Shown here in pieces: positions 16,592-23,304 of a DNA stretch of 64,000 bases. The notes under the pieces were generated by a model. The model did not search any database. It was not told the DNA's origin and saw nothing but the letters and a program-made list of their open reading frames with translations. Source of the stretch: Caulobacter sp. GTDB taxonomy: Bacteria > Pseudomonadota > Alphaproteobacteria > Caulobacterales > Caulobacteraceae. Positions within the stretch are counted from its first letter, which is position 1. The number at the start of each line of letters is the position of its first letter. The stretch lies in assembly GCA_019636175.1 (NCBI GenBank), contig JAHBYC010000009.1, forward strand, positions 20,135 to 84,134, in the 5' to 3' direction. Both the position numbers and the translations under genes were made by a program.

Positions 16592-17971
16592 TCAGACCCG
16601 GGCGACCTCGCCCTGCTCACGGCCGGCGACGGCGTCGGCCACGATCCTCAGGCCCTGTTCCAGGCTCGCCCGATGGGCGGGCGCGCCGAGGCACAGCCGC
16701 AGGCCCCGGGTCGTTCCCGGGCCAACGATCGGCGCGTCCGGCGGCGTCAGCTGCACCCCGCCCCGCAGGCAGCGGCCGGCGACTCGCTCCGCCTCCAGCT
16801 CCGGCATCGGCAACCACAGGTGCAGGCTGGCCTGCCCGCCCGGTCGTTCGACGACGGGCCCCAGGATGTCCAGCGCCAGCGCCAGCCGCGCCCGCGCCTC
16901 GGCGACGTTTTCGCTGACGATCGCCTCGGCGGTCCCGTCCTCGATCCATTGCGTGGCGATCATCCGCTCCAGGGCGCCGCCGGCCCCATAGAGGCCTTCC
17001 ACCGCCTGCAGGATGCGATCCTGCACGGCCTGGTCCGGCGCGACCACCACCCCGGCCCGCAGCCCGGGCGCCACCAGCTTGGACAGGCTGGCGACGAACA
17101 GCGTCCGCTCCGGCGCCAGGCTGGCGATGGGCTGATGGCGCAATGGCCCGGCATACTGGCCGTAGACGTCGTCCTCGATGATCCACAGCGCCTGGCGGCG
17201 CGCGACCTCAACGATGGCGTCGCGCCGGGATGGGCTCATGGTGCGGCCGGTGGGGTTCTGCAGCGTCGGCAGCAGATAGACCGCGCGGGCGCCGGACGCC
17301 GGCGCCGCCCGGGCCAGGGCGTCCGGCTCCATGCCCTCCTCATCCATCGCCACCCCGACCAGGCGATAGCCCGCCGCCTCGGCGAGGGGTTTCAGCCCCA
17401 TGTAGGTCGCTTCCTCACACAGGACGGCGTCGCCGGACCGGCAGACCGCCCCCAATGCCAGCGCCAGCCCCTGCTGCGCGCCGCCGCACAGCACGGCCCG
17501 CTCCGGCGACACGTCCTCCAGCCCGCAGATCCGCGCCAGCCAGCCGGCCATCGCCGCCCGCTGCGCCATCTCTCCGGCCCGCGGCGCGTAGTGAAGCGCG
17601 CGGGCCAGGTCAGGGCGCCGCTGCAGCCCGGCCACCGCCTGGCCGATCAGCGTCTCGGCCCGCCCCATCGGCGGCAGGTTGCGGGACAGGTCGATCATCC
17701 CGTCGCCCGGGGCCGCCGTCCGCTCGGCGACGAACGATCCCCGGCCGACCCGGGCCGTGATCAGGCCGCTCTGCTCGGCCGCGGCGTAGGCGCGGGTGAC
17801 CGTACCCAGGCCCAGCCCGGTTGCATGCGCCAGCTCACGTTGCGGCGGCAGGCGCGTCCCGGCGGCCAGCACGCCGTCAGCGATGTCGCGCGCCAGGGCG
17901 GAGAGCAGCCGCTCGTGCAGGGGCTCGCGCCCCTGGGGCAGGTTCGGCGTCCAGATTTCCGGTCGATACAT
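16592..17971 (-). CDS. MocR/GabR-type transcriptional regulator (GntR HTH + aminotransferase-like domain)
   Basis: A 459-residue two-domain regulator. Residues 15-80 form a GntR winged helix (LARDIADGVLAAGTRLPPQRELAHATGLGLGTVTRAYAAAE). Residues 110-455 form a fold-type I aminotransferase domain with NPTGRTMS, EDDVYGQY and the PLP lysine in SLSKLVAPGLRAG. Such proteins use PLP and an amino compound as effectors. The ATG at 17971 is used; a GTG two codons upstream (17977) is also possible. It is divergent from the GFA-PhzF pair, the likely target operon. A small palindrome overlaps its start. Confidence 0.9.
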   Translation of the reverse strand: MYRPEIWTPNLPQGREPLHERLLSALARDIADGVLAAGTRLPPQRELAHATGLGLGTVTRAYAAAEQSGLITARVGRGSFVAERTAAPGDGMIDLSRNLPPMGRAETLIGQAVAGLQRRPDLARALHYAPRAGEMAQRAAMAGWLARICGLEDVSPERAVLCGGAQQGLALALGAVCRSGDAVLCEEATYMGLKPLAEAAGYRLVGVAMDEEGMEPDALARAAPASGARAVYLLPTLQNPTGRTMSPSRRDAIVEVARRQALWIIEDDVYGQYAGPLRHQPIASLAPERTLFVASLSKLVAPGLRAGVVVAPDQAVQDRILQAVEGLYGAGGALERMIATQWIEDGTAEAIVSENVAEARARLALALDILGPVVERPGGQASLHLWLPMPELEAERVAGRCLRGGVQLTPPDAPIVGPGTTRGLRLCLGAPAHRASLEQGLRIVADAVAGREQGEVARV

Positions 17972-17985
17972 TGTCACGATACAAT
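17970..17985. promoter_or_regulatory. Short palindrome in MocR/GFA divergent promoter
   Basis: ATTGT-CACGAT-ACAAT is a perfect 5-bp inverted repeat overlapping the MocR start, in an AT-rich 70-base divergent region that also contains TATAAT (17988-17993). It could be an operator for autoregulation. The arms are short, so chance is a real possibility. Confidence 0.3.
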
Positions 17986-18041
17986 ACTATAATTGACTCT
18001 ATATCAATGATGCGGAATCTGCGCGGACAAGGAGACAATCC

Positions 18042-18407
18042 ATGCCCCGCTACGCCGGCGCCTGTCATTGCGGGACCCTTCGCTTCGAGGTCGAGGCGGA
18101 CCCGGTCGAGACAACCAGCTGCGATTGCTCGCTCTGCGCCATGCGCAATGCGGTGATGATCCAGGTCCCGCAGGCGGCCCTGCGCCTGCTGGCGGGCGAG
18201 GACCTGCTGGCGACCTATGTCTGGAACACCGGCGTCGCCCGACACCACTTCTGCGGCCGCTGCGGCGTCTATGTCTTCCATCGCAAGCGCGCCGCGCCGG
18301 ACAGCTTCGGCGTCAATGTCTTCTGCCTGCGGGACTTCGACCCCGCCCCGCTCCCCCACCGGCGCACCGACGGCGCCGGCATGTCGCTTCTGGAGGCCCG
18401 CCTATGA
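18042..18407 (+). CDS. GFA (glutathione-dependent formaldehyde-activating enzyme-like) zinc protein
   Basis: A 121-residue GFA/CENP-V domain protein. It has the family's cysteine clusters: ACHCGTLRF near the N-terminus, CDCSLC at about residues 28-33 and FCGRCGVYVF at about 70-80. These bind structural and catalytic zinc. Named after S-hydroxymethylglutathione synthase, most members have unknown substrates, so no reaction is claimed. Its TGA overlaps the PhzF start by 4 bases (ATGA). The pair is divergent from the MocR regulator, suggesting joint control. Confidence 0.85.
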   Translation: MPRYAGACHCGTLRFEVEADPVETTSCDCSLCAMRNAVMIQVPQAALRLLAGEDLLATYVWNTGVARHHFCGRCGVYVFHRKRAAPDSFGVNVFCLRDFDPAPLPHRRTDGAGMSLLEARL

Positions 18408-19207
18408 TCCTTCCCATCTATCAGGTCGACGCCTTCGCCGACGCCCCCTTCCAGGGCAACCCGGCCGCGGTGGTTCCCCTCGACGCCTGGATCGACGCCG
18501 ACCGGATGCAGGCCATCGCGGGCGAGAACAACCTGGCGGAAACCTCCTTCTTCGTCCCGGAGGGCGACGGGTTCGGCCTGCGCTGGTTCACCCCCGAGGT
18601 CGAGGTGCCGCTGTGCGGTCACGCCACCCTGGCCAGCGCCCATGTCCTCTTTCGCCATCTCGGCTACGGCGGCGAGCAGATCACCTTTCAGACCCTGAGC
18701 GGCCCCCTCCGGGTCAGCCGCACCGCCGACGGCCTGCTGGACATGGATTTCCCCGCGCGTCCCGGCCCCGAGAGCCCGCCGCCGGCCGAGCTGGTCGCGG
18801 CGCTGGGCGCCCGGCCCCGCGCCATCGTCGAGGGCGCCACCATGCTGGCCATCTTCGATGACGAGGCCGAGATCGCCGCCATGACGCCGGATTTCGGCGC
18901 CCTGGCCCGCTTCTGCCGACCGCTGGACAATATCGGGGTGTCGGTGACGGCCCGGCACCAGGGCGACCAGGGCTGGGACTTCGTCTCCCGCTTCTTCGCC
19001 CCGGCCAAGGGGATCGACGAGGACCCGGTGACCGGCGGCGCCCACTGCGCCCTGACCCCCTACTGGGCGCCGCGGCTGGCAAAGACCAGCCTCGTCGGCC
19101 GCCAGCTGTCGCGGCGCGGCGGCACCGTGCTGTGCGAGGATCGCGGCGACCGGGTCGGCCTGAGGGGACGCTGCGCCGACTATCTGGTCGGTCAGATCGC
19201 GATCTGA
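18404..19207 (+). CDS. PhzF family isomerase-like protein
   Basis: A 267-residue protein of the PhzF/diaminopimelate-epimerase fold. Diagnostic segments are YQVDAFADAPFQGNPAAVV, NLAETSFF with the catalytic Glu at residue 46, the Gly/His motif PLCGHATLASAHVLF, and DEDPVTGGAHCALTPYW. PhzF itself isomerises a phenazine precursor; no phenazine genes are nearby, so the substrate here is unknown. The start is the ATG at 18404 (GGAG 9 bases upstream). The frame is open further upstream but that is a shadow of the GFA gene. Confidence 0.88.
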   Translation: MILPIYQVDAFADAPFQGNPAAVVPLDAWIDADRMQAIAGENNLAETSFFVPEGDGFGLRWFTPEVEVPLCGHATLASAHVLFRHLGYGGEQITFQTLSGPLRVSRTADGLLDMDFPARPGPESPPPAELVAALGARPRAIVEGATMLAIFDDEAEIAAMTPDFGALARFCRPLDNIGVSVTARHQGDQGWDFVSRFFAPAKGIDEDPVTGGAHCALTPYWAPRLAKTSLVGRQLSRRGGTVLCEDRGDRVGLRGRCADYLVGQIAI

Positions 19208-19289
19208 TCCGGCCGCCAGGCGATCTTCCAACGCGACTGTGACGGCCGGGTTATTCCCTTGGAAGGGATGCCACCCTATATTGGGAGGG

Positions 19290-19620
19290 TCCGGGCTTGC
19301 CCGGACTATGGAGATAAACGCGCACGTAATAAGCGGACTGGACCCGGGTGCGATTCCCGGCGGCTCCACCAATTCTCTTCCGGGTTATCGCCGGGAAGCA
19401 TGGGGCCGATCAGCATCGACAGACGTGTAAAGGTGATTGCTTTCTCTCGGCATGGCCCACCGTTTCGGGCCGTTAAACTAACTGCGAACGATAACTTCGC
19501 TGAAGAGTTCGCCGTCGCCGCGTAATGCAGCGCCGGAGCACTCGCTCTAAAGCCCTGCGGGTTTAGCACCTTCAGGCGGGGCCCGGGGGGAGCCTGGCAA
19601 CAGAATCCCCCCACTTCCAC
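19290..19620 (+). ncRNA. ssrA: tmRNA, circularly permuted two-piece form
   Basis: The acceptor piece comes first and ends GGCGGCTCCACCA with CCA at 19369-19371. Its T-arm reads GGACCCGGGTGCGATTCCCGG. A 30-base spacer follows, then the coding piece starts GGGGCCG (19402-19408). That pairs with the 3' strand CGGCTCC to give a 7-bp acceptor stem with G3-U70, the alanyl-tRNA synthetase identity element. The tag frame runs GCG 19484 to TAA 19523-19525 and encodes ANDNFAEEFAVAA, the Caulobacter-type tag after the charged Ala. The coding piece ends in a GGGGGG...CCCCCC structure containing AGCCTGGCAACAGAA. TATATT at 19277-19282 is a plausible -10 for a start near 19290. tmRNA rescues stalled ribosomes and tags the nascent peptide for ClpXP. 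The outer ends are approximate. Confidence 0.95.
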
Positions 19621-19699
19621 CGAACGATGAAAAGGCTCCCCCCTTTCTTGCCTGTAGGGGTGCGGGAGCCTGGCAACAGAATCCCCCCACTTCCACCGA
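19588..19699 (+). repeat. 36-bp direct repeat duplicating the tmRNA 3' segment
   Basis: The bases 19588-19623 (containing AGCCTGGCAACAGAATCCCC) recur exactly at 19664-19699, separated by 40 bases. The first copy is the last structural element of the tmRNA coding piece. The second lies outside any gene in the tmRNA-pyk spacer. This could be a local tandem duplication or the relic of an integration site, since ssrA genes are common island attachment sites. Confidence 0.85.
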
Positions 19700-19842
19700 C
19701 TGCAGGATCGCCGCCGCGCCGACAGATGGCGCGCGACCGTTCACCGCGCCGTGACCGCCGGGGCCGTTGACGTTGCGGGCGTTACAGGCCAACTCCGGTC
19801 GCTCTTGAAGAGGGCCCGGCAGAGGTCCGTCCGGGAGCGTTT

Positions 19843-21309
19843 ATGCCAGGCCGCCACCACATTCTTCGACGCCGCCGCGCCAAGGTGGTCGCCACCCTGG
19901 GTCCGGCCTCGGCGAGCGCCGAAATGATCGAGACCCTGCACAAGGCCGGCGCCGACGTCTTCCGTCTGAACTTCAGCCACGGCGATCACGCCGACCATGC
20001 GCGGAACCTGGGCTACATCCGGGCTCTGGAAAAGAAGACCGGTCACGCCATCGGGGTGCTGGCCGATGTCCAGGGGCCGAAGCTGCGGGTCGGGCGGTTC
20101 AGCAATGGCCATGTCATCCTGCAGAAGGGCCAGGCCTTCCGTCTCGACCTGTCGCCGATGCCCGGCGATGTCGGACGGGTGCAACTGCCCCACCCGGAGA
20201 TCATCTCCGCCGCCACCCCGGGGATGAACCTGCTGATCGATGACGGCAAGCTGAGGTTGCGTGTCGATCACGTCCGCCCGGACCATCTGGAAACCACGGT
20301 CGTCGTGGCTGGCCGCCTGTCGGACCGCAAGGGCGTCAATGTGCCGGACGTGGTGCTGCCGATTCCCGCCCTGACCCGCAAGGACCGGGAGGATCTGGCC
20401 TTCGCCCTCGAAGCCGGGGTGGATTTCGTCGGTCTCAGCTTCGTGCAGCGGCCCGAGGACGTCATCGAGGCGCGGGAGCTGGTCAAGGGGCGGGCCTGGA
20501 TCCTGACCAAGCTGGAAAAGCCCCAGGCGCTTGTAAATCTTGATGAAATCATCGCTCTCAGCGACGCGGTGATGGTGGCTCGTGGCGACCTGGGCGTCGA
20601 ACTGCCGGCCGAGGAGGTGCCGCTGGCCCAGCGCCGCATCGTCCGCAAGGCCCGCGAGCTGGGCCGGCCGGTGATCGTCGCCACCCAGATGATGGAGAGC
20701 ATGATCAACTCCCCCACCCCGACCCGCGCCGAGGCCAGCGATGTCGCCGGGGCCCTGTTCGAGGGGGCGGACGCGGTGATGCTGTCGGCCGAGACCGCCG
20801 CCGGCCAGTATCCGCTGGAGGCGGTCGAGATGATGGATCGCATCCTGACCCGGGTCGAACGCGACGGCGAATGGCGTGAAACCATGGACGAGCGCCCGCT
20901 GGCGCCTGAAACCACCTCTTCCGGCGCCATCGCCGCCGCCGCCCGCCAGGTGGCCGACAGCGCCGGCGCCAAGGCCATCGTCGCCTTCAGCCATGGCGGC
21001 TCGACGGCGCTGAGAATCTCCCGCCAGCGGCCGACCGCGCCGATTCTGGGCCTGACGCCGGTGATGGAAACCGCCCGCAGGCTGGCCCTGGCCTGGGGGG
21101 TGCATGCGGTGAAGATCGAACCGCATGACACCATGACCGCCGCCGTCCAGGGCGCCCTGGACGTCGCCCGGCGCGAGGGCTTCGCCACCTGGGGCGACGA
21201 GATCGTCGTCACCGCCGGCATTCCCTTCAACACCCCGGGCACCACCAACGCCCTGCGCGTCGCGGCCCTGACCCGCACGCCGCGCAGCGCCGCCGATCAA
21301 GAGAACTGA
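19843..21309 (+). CDS. pyk: Pyruvate kinase
   Basis: A 488-residue glycolytic enzyme converting PEP and ADP to pyruvate and ATP. Motifs in order are KVVATLGPAS, RLNFSHGDH, DVQGPKLRVG, the Lys in ILTKLEKPQALVNLDEI, MVARGDLGVELPAEEVPLAQ, IVATQMMESMINSP and the conserved SAETAAGQYP. The C-terminal domain (AIVAFSHGGSTALRISRQRP) is present. Its length is normal. It lies between ssrA and sspB; TTGACG at 19768-19773 may be part of its promoter. Confidence 0.95.
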   Translation: MPGRHHILRRRRAKVVATLGPASASAEMIETLHKAGADVFRLNFSHGDHADHARNLGYIRALEKKTGHAIGVLADVQGPKLRVGRFSNGHVILQKGQAFRLDLSPMPGDVGRVQLPHPEIISAATPGMNLLIDDGKLRLRVDHVRPDHLETTVVVAGRLSDRKGVNVPDVVLPIPALTRKDREDLAFALEAGVDFVGLSFVQRPEDVIEARELVKGRAWILTKLEKPQALVNLDEIIALSDAVMVARGDLGVELPAEEVPLAQRRIVRKARELGRPVIVATQMMESMINSPTPTRAEASDVAGALFEGADAVMLSAETAAGQYPLEAVEMMDRILTRVERDGEWRETMDERPLAPETTSSGAIAAAARQVADSAGAKAIVAFSHGGSTALRISRQRPTAPILGLTPVMETARRLALAWGVHAVKIEPHDTMTAAVQGALDVARREGFATWGDEIVVTAGIPFNTPGTTNALRVAALTRTPRSAADQEN

Positions 21310-21403
21310 GCCCTTCGCTTCTCGCCCTCTGAATGAGCATCTTTGCGACCGGGCCGGGAGCGGTTAGGTTGCATGACTTCTATTTTGGAACCGCGTGCGA
21401 CCT

Positions 21404-21901
21404 ATGCCTCAAGACAAGCCTCCGCAGGACTTGATGCACTATGAGGCGATGGCCCAGGATGCCTTGCGCGGCGTGGTCAAGGCGGCGTTGAAGCGCGCCG
21501 CGGCGCCGGGCGGCCTGCCGGGCGAGCACCATTTCTACATCACCTTCAAGACCAGGGCGCCAGGCGTTTCCGGTCCGCCGGAGGTGCTGTCGAAATACCC
21601 CGACGAGATGACCATCATCCTGCAGCACCAGTACTGGGATCTTGGTCCGGGCGAGACCTTCTTCACCGTCACCCTGAAGTTCGGCGGCCAGCCCAAGCGC
21701 CTGTCGATCCCCTACACGGCCGTGGTCAGGTTCTTCGATCCCTATGTGCAGTTCGGCCTGCAGTTCGAGCCGCCGGAGGACTATCTGCTGGCCGACGAAG
21801 AAGAGGAGGACGCCGAGGCGCCCGCCTCGGTCGAGGAGCCCGGGGACGGCGACGAGCCGGCCGCCAAGGTCGTCTCCCTGGACCAGTTCCGCAAGAAATG
21901 A
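21404..21901 (+). CDS. sspB: ClpXP adaptor SspB, alpha-proteobacterial type
   Basis: A 165-residue protein. The substrate-binding domain (residues 10-125) contains LMHYEAMAQDALRGVVK, HHFYITFKT, LSKYPDEMTIILQHQYWDL and FGGQPKRLSIPYTAVVRFFDP, as in Caulobacter SspB-alpha. An acidic flexible linker (ADEEEEDAEAPASVEEPGDG) follows, ending in VVSLDQFRKK, the ClpX-binding tail. It delivers ssrA-tagged proteins to ClpXP. The ATG at 21404 fits the family; a GTG three codons earlier (21395) has a better placed GGAA. Its stop overlaps the next gene by 4 bases. Confidence 0.92.
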   Translation: MPQDKPPQDLMHYEAMAQDALRGVVKAALKRAAAPGGLPGEHHFYITFKTRAPGVSGPPEVLSKYPDEMTIILQHQYWDLGPGETFFTVTLKFGGQPKRLSIPYTAVVRFFDPYVQFGLQFEPPEDYLLADEEEEDAEAPASVEEPGDGDEPAAKVVSLDQFRKK

Positions 21902-22368
21902 GCGAGACCGTCGCCGATCCGTCCGAGTCCGTCAGTGACGAGGCGCTGCTTCAGCGATTTCTCAACTCCAAGGCCCAACCGACCGGCTCCCGGACCCTGG
22001 GCTTCCGCATGCTCTCCCTGAGCCAGGCCGAAAAGCGGGTCGAGGTCGCCTTCGAGGCGCGGGCGGATCTGCTGTGCAATCCGATGGGCCAGATCCAGGG
22101 CGGCTTTGTCAGCGCCATGCTGGACGAATGCATGTCCGTCGCCGGCGTCGTCGCCTCCGGGATGACCTGCGTCATGCCGACCCTGGAGATGAAGACCAGC
22201 TTCTTCCGCCCCGCGACGCCCGGCTCCCTGCGCGGAGTCGGCAGGGTGGTGCGCTGGGGCAAGACCATCGCCTTTCTGGAAGGCGAACTGTTTGATGATC
22301 AGCAGCGTCTGCTGGCCAAGGCCACCGCCACGGCCATGCCGACGCCGTTCAGGGCTTTCAGGAAATAG
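21898..22368 (+). CDS. Hotdog-fold thioesterase (PaaI-like)
   Basis: A 156-residue single hotdog domain. The segment NPMGQIQGGFVSAMLDECMSVAG matches the PaaI-type active-site helix (a G-G-x-x-x-x-x-D/E pattern with Glu), and PTLEMKTSFFRPATPG matches the following strand. Such proteins hydrolyse aryl- or acyl-CoA thioesters; the substrate is not known here. It is translationally coupled to sspB through an ATGA overlap, an arrangement whose biological sense is unclear. Confidence 0.85.
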   Translation: MSETVADPSESVSDEALLQRFLNSKAQPTGSRTLGFRMLSLSQAEKRVEVAFEARADLLCNPMGQIQGGFVSAMLDECMSVAGVVASGMTCVMPTLEMKTSFFRPATPGSLRGVGRVVRWGKTIAFLEGELFDDQQRLLAKATATAMPTPFRAFRK

Positions 22369-22379
22369 GGGGGACAGGC

Positions 22380-23162
22380 ATGCGGAAGGTGGCGGCTGTT
22401 CTTGCCGGGATGATGCTCCTGGCGATGGCGGGCGCCGCGCCCGCGGCCTCGGTCGGGTTCTCCAACTGGGCGGCGGTCGTAGTCGCCGGCGACTATTCGG
22501 GCGCCCACGGCGGCGGCGATACCGAGGCCTTCGACAACGCCCGACGCGACGTCGCCAGGACCCTTGTCGACCGGATGGGATTTTCGCCCGACAACGTCCG
22601 GCAGTTTTCCGTCCGGCCTGACCGCTACAGCCCCAGGCCCGAGCGCAGCACCCTGTTCACGATCCAGAACACCCTGAAATCCATGGCCAGCCGGTCCAAG
22701 GATGGCTGCCTGGTCTATTTCACCTCGCACGGGGCCGAGTACGGCGCTTTCCTCAACGCCGAGGACAGGAACAACGCCACCATCATCCTGCCGCCGATCA
22801 TGGCCGAGATGGTCAACAGCGCCTGTCCCGACCGACCGACCATCGTCATCATCTCGACCTGCTTTTCGGGCGTCAATGTGCCGGCGCTGAAGGACGAGAA
22901 TCGCCTGGTGATGACCGCGGCCCGCAAGGATCGCAGCTCCTTCGGCTGCGGCGAAAGCAATGTCTATCCCTACTTCGACCAGTGCTTCCTGGAGGCTTCG
23001 AAGTCGGTGAAGAACTTCGCCGCCCTGCCCCCGGCGGTGGTGTCCTGCGTCAGCCGCATGGAGCAGGAAACCGGCATGTCGCCGCCCTCCGAGCCGCAGG
23101 TCTGGATCGGCGCGTCCATGCGGCCGATGCTGGCCCTCTACGGCTTCCGACGAAGCGACTAG
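22380..23162 (+). CDS. Secreted C13-family (legumain/caspase-fold) cysteine peptidase
   Basis: A 260-residue protein with a signal peptide (MRKVAAVLAGMMLLAMAGAAPAAS) and one peptidase domain. The catalytic dyad is visible: His118 in LVYFTSHGAEYG and Cys161 in IVIISTCFSG, each after a hydrophobic strand, as in clan CD enzymes. WAAVVVAGDYS near the N-terminus is also family-like. C13 enzymes such as legumain and GPI8 cleave after Asn/Asp; bacterial members are little studied. GGGG lies upstream of the ATG, 11 bases after the thioesterase stop, suggesting co-transcription. Periplasmic or extracellular location is inferred. Confidence 0.85.
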   Translation: MRKVAAVLAGMMLLAMAGAAPAASVGFSNWAAVVVAGDYSGAHGGGDTEAFDNARRDVARTLVDRMGFSPDNVRQFSVRPDRYSPRPERSTLFTIQNTLKSMASRSKDGCLVYFTSHGAEYGAFLNAEDRNNATIILPPIMAEMVNSACPDRPTIVIISTCFSGVNVPALKDENRLVMTAARKDRSSFGCGESNVYPYFDQCFLEASKSVKNFAALPPAVVSCVSRMEQETGMSPPSEPQVWIGASMRPMLALYGFRRSD

Positions 23163-23304
23163 CCAGACCGCGCCGGGCCCCATCCGATCGGCGGTAGTTC
23201 GCTGATTTGGCGCCTTTTTGGGCGGGCGGGATGATTTCGCGGGCAAAAGGCGCTAGCGGAAGGCGACGTCGTCGGCGCGCGGCGTCGGGCATGGAGAAGG
23301 CTGG

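Noticed and set aside
18404-19207. Phenazine biosynthesis locus
   Set aside because: PhzF-fold proteins are widespread and no other phz gene is present.
19259-19525. 88-codon ORF ending in ANDNFAEEFAVAA
   Set aside because: It is the tmRNA gene read as protein; only the last 13 codons are translated, as the tag.
19306-19620. Minus-strand 104-codon ORF across ssrA
   Set aside because: Antisense to a structural RNA with no start signal or motif.
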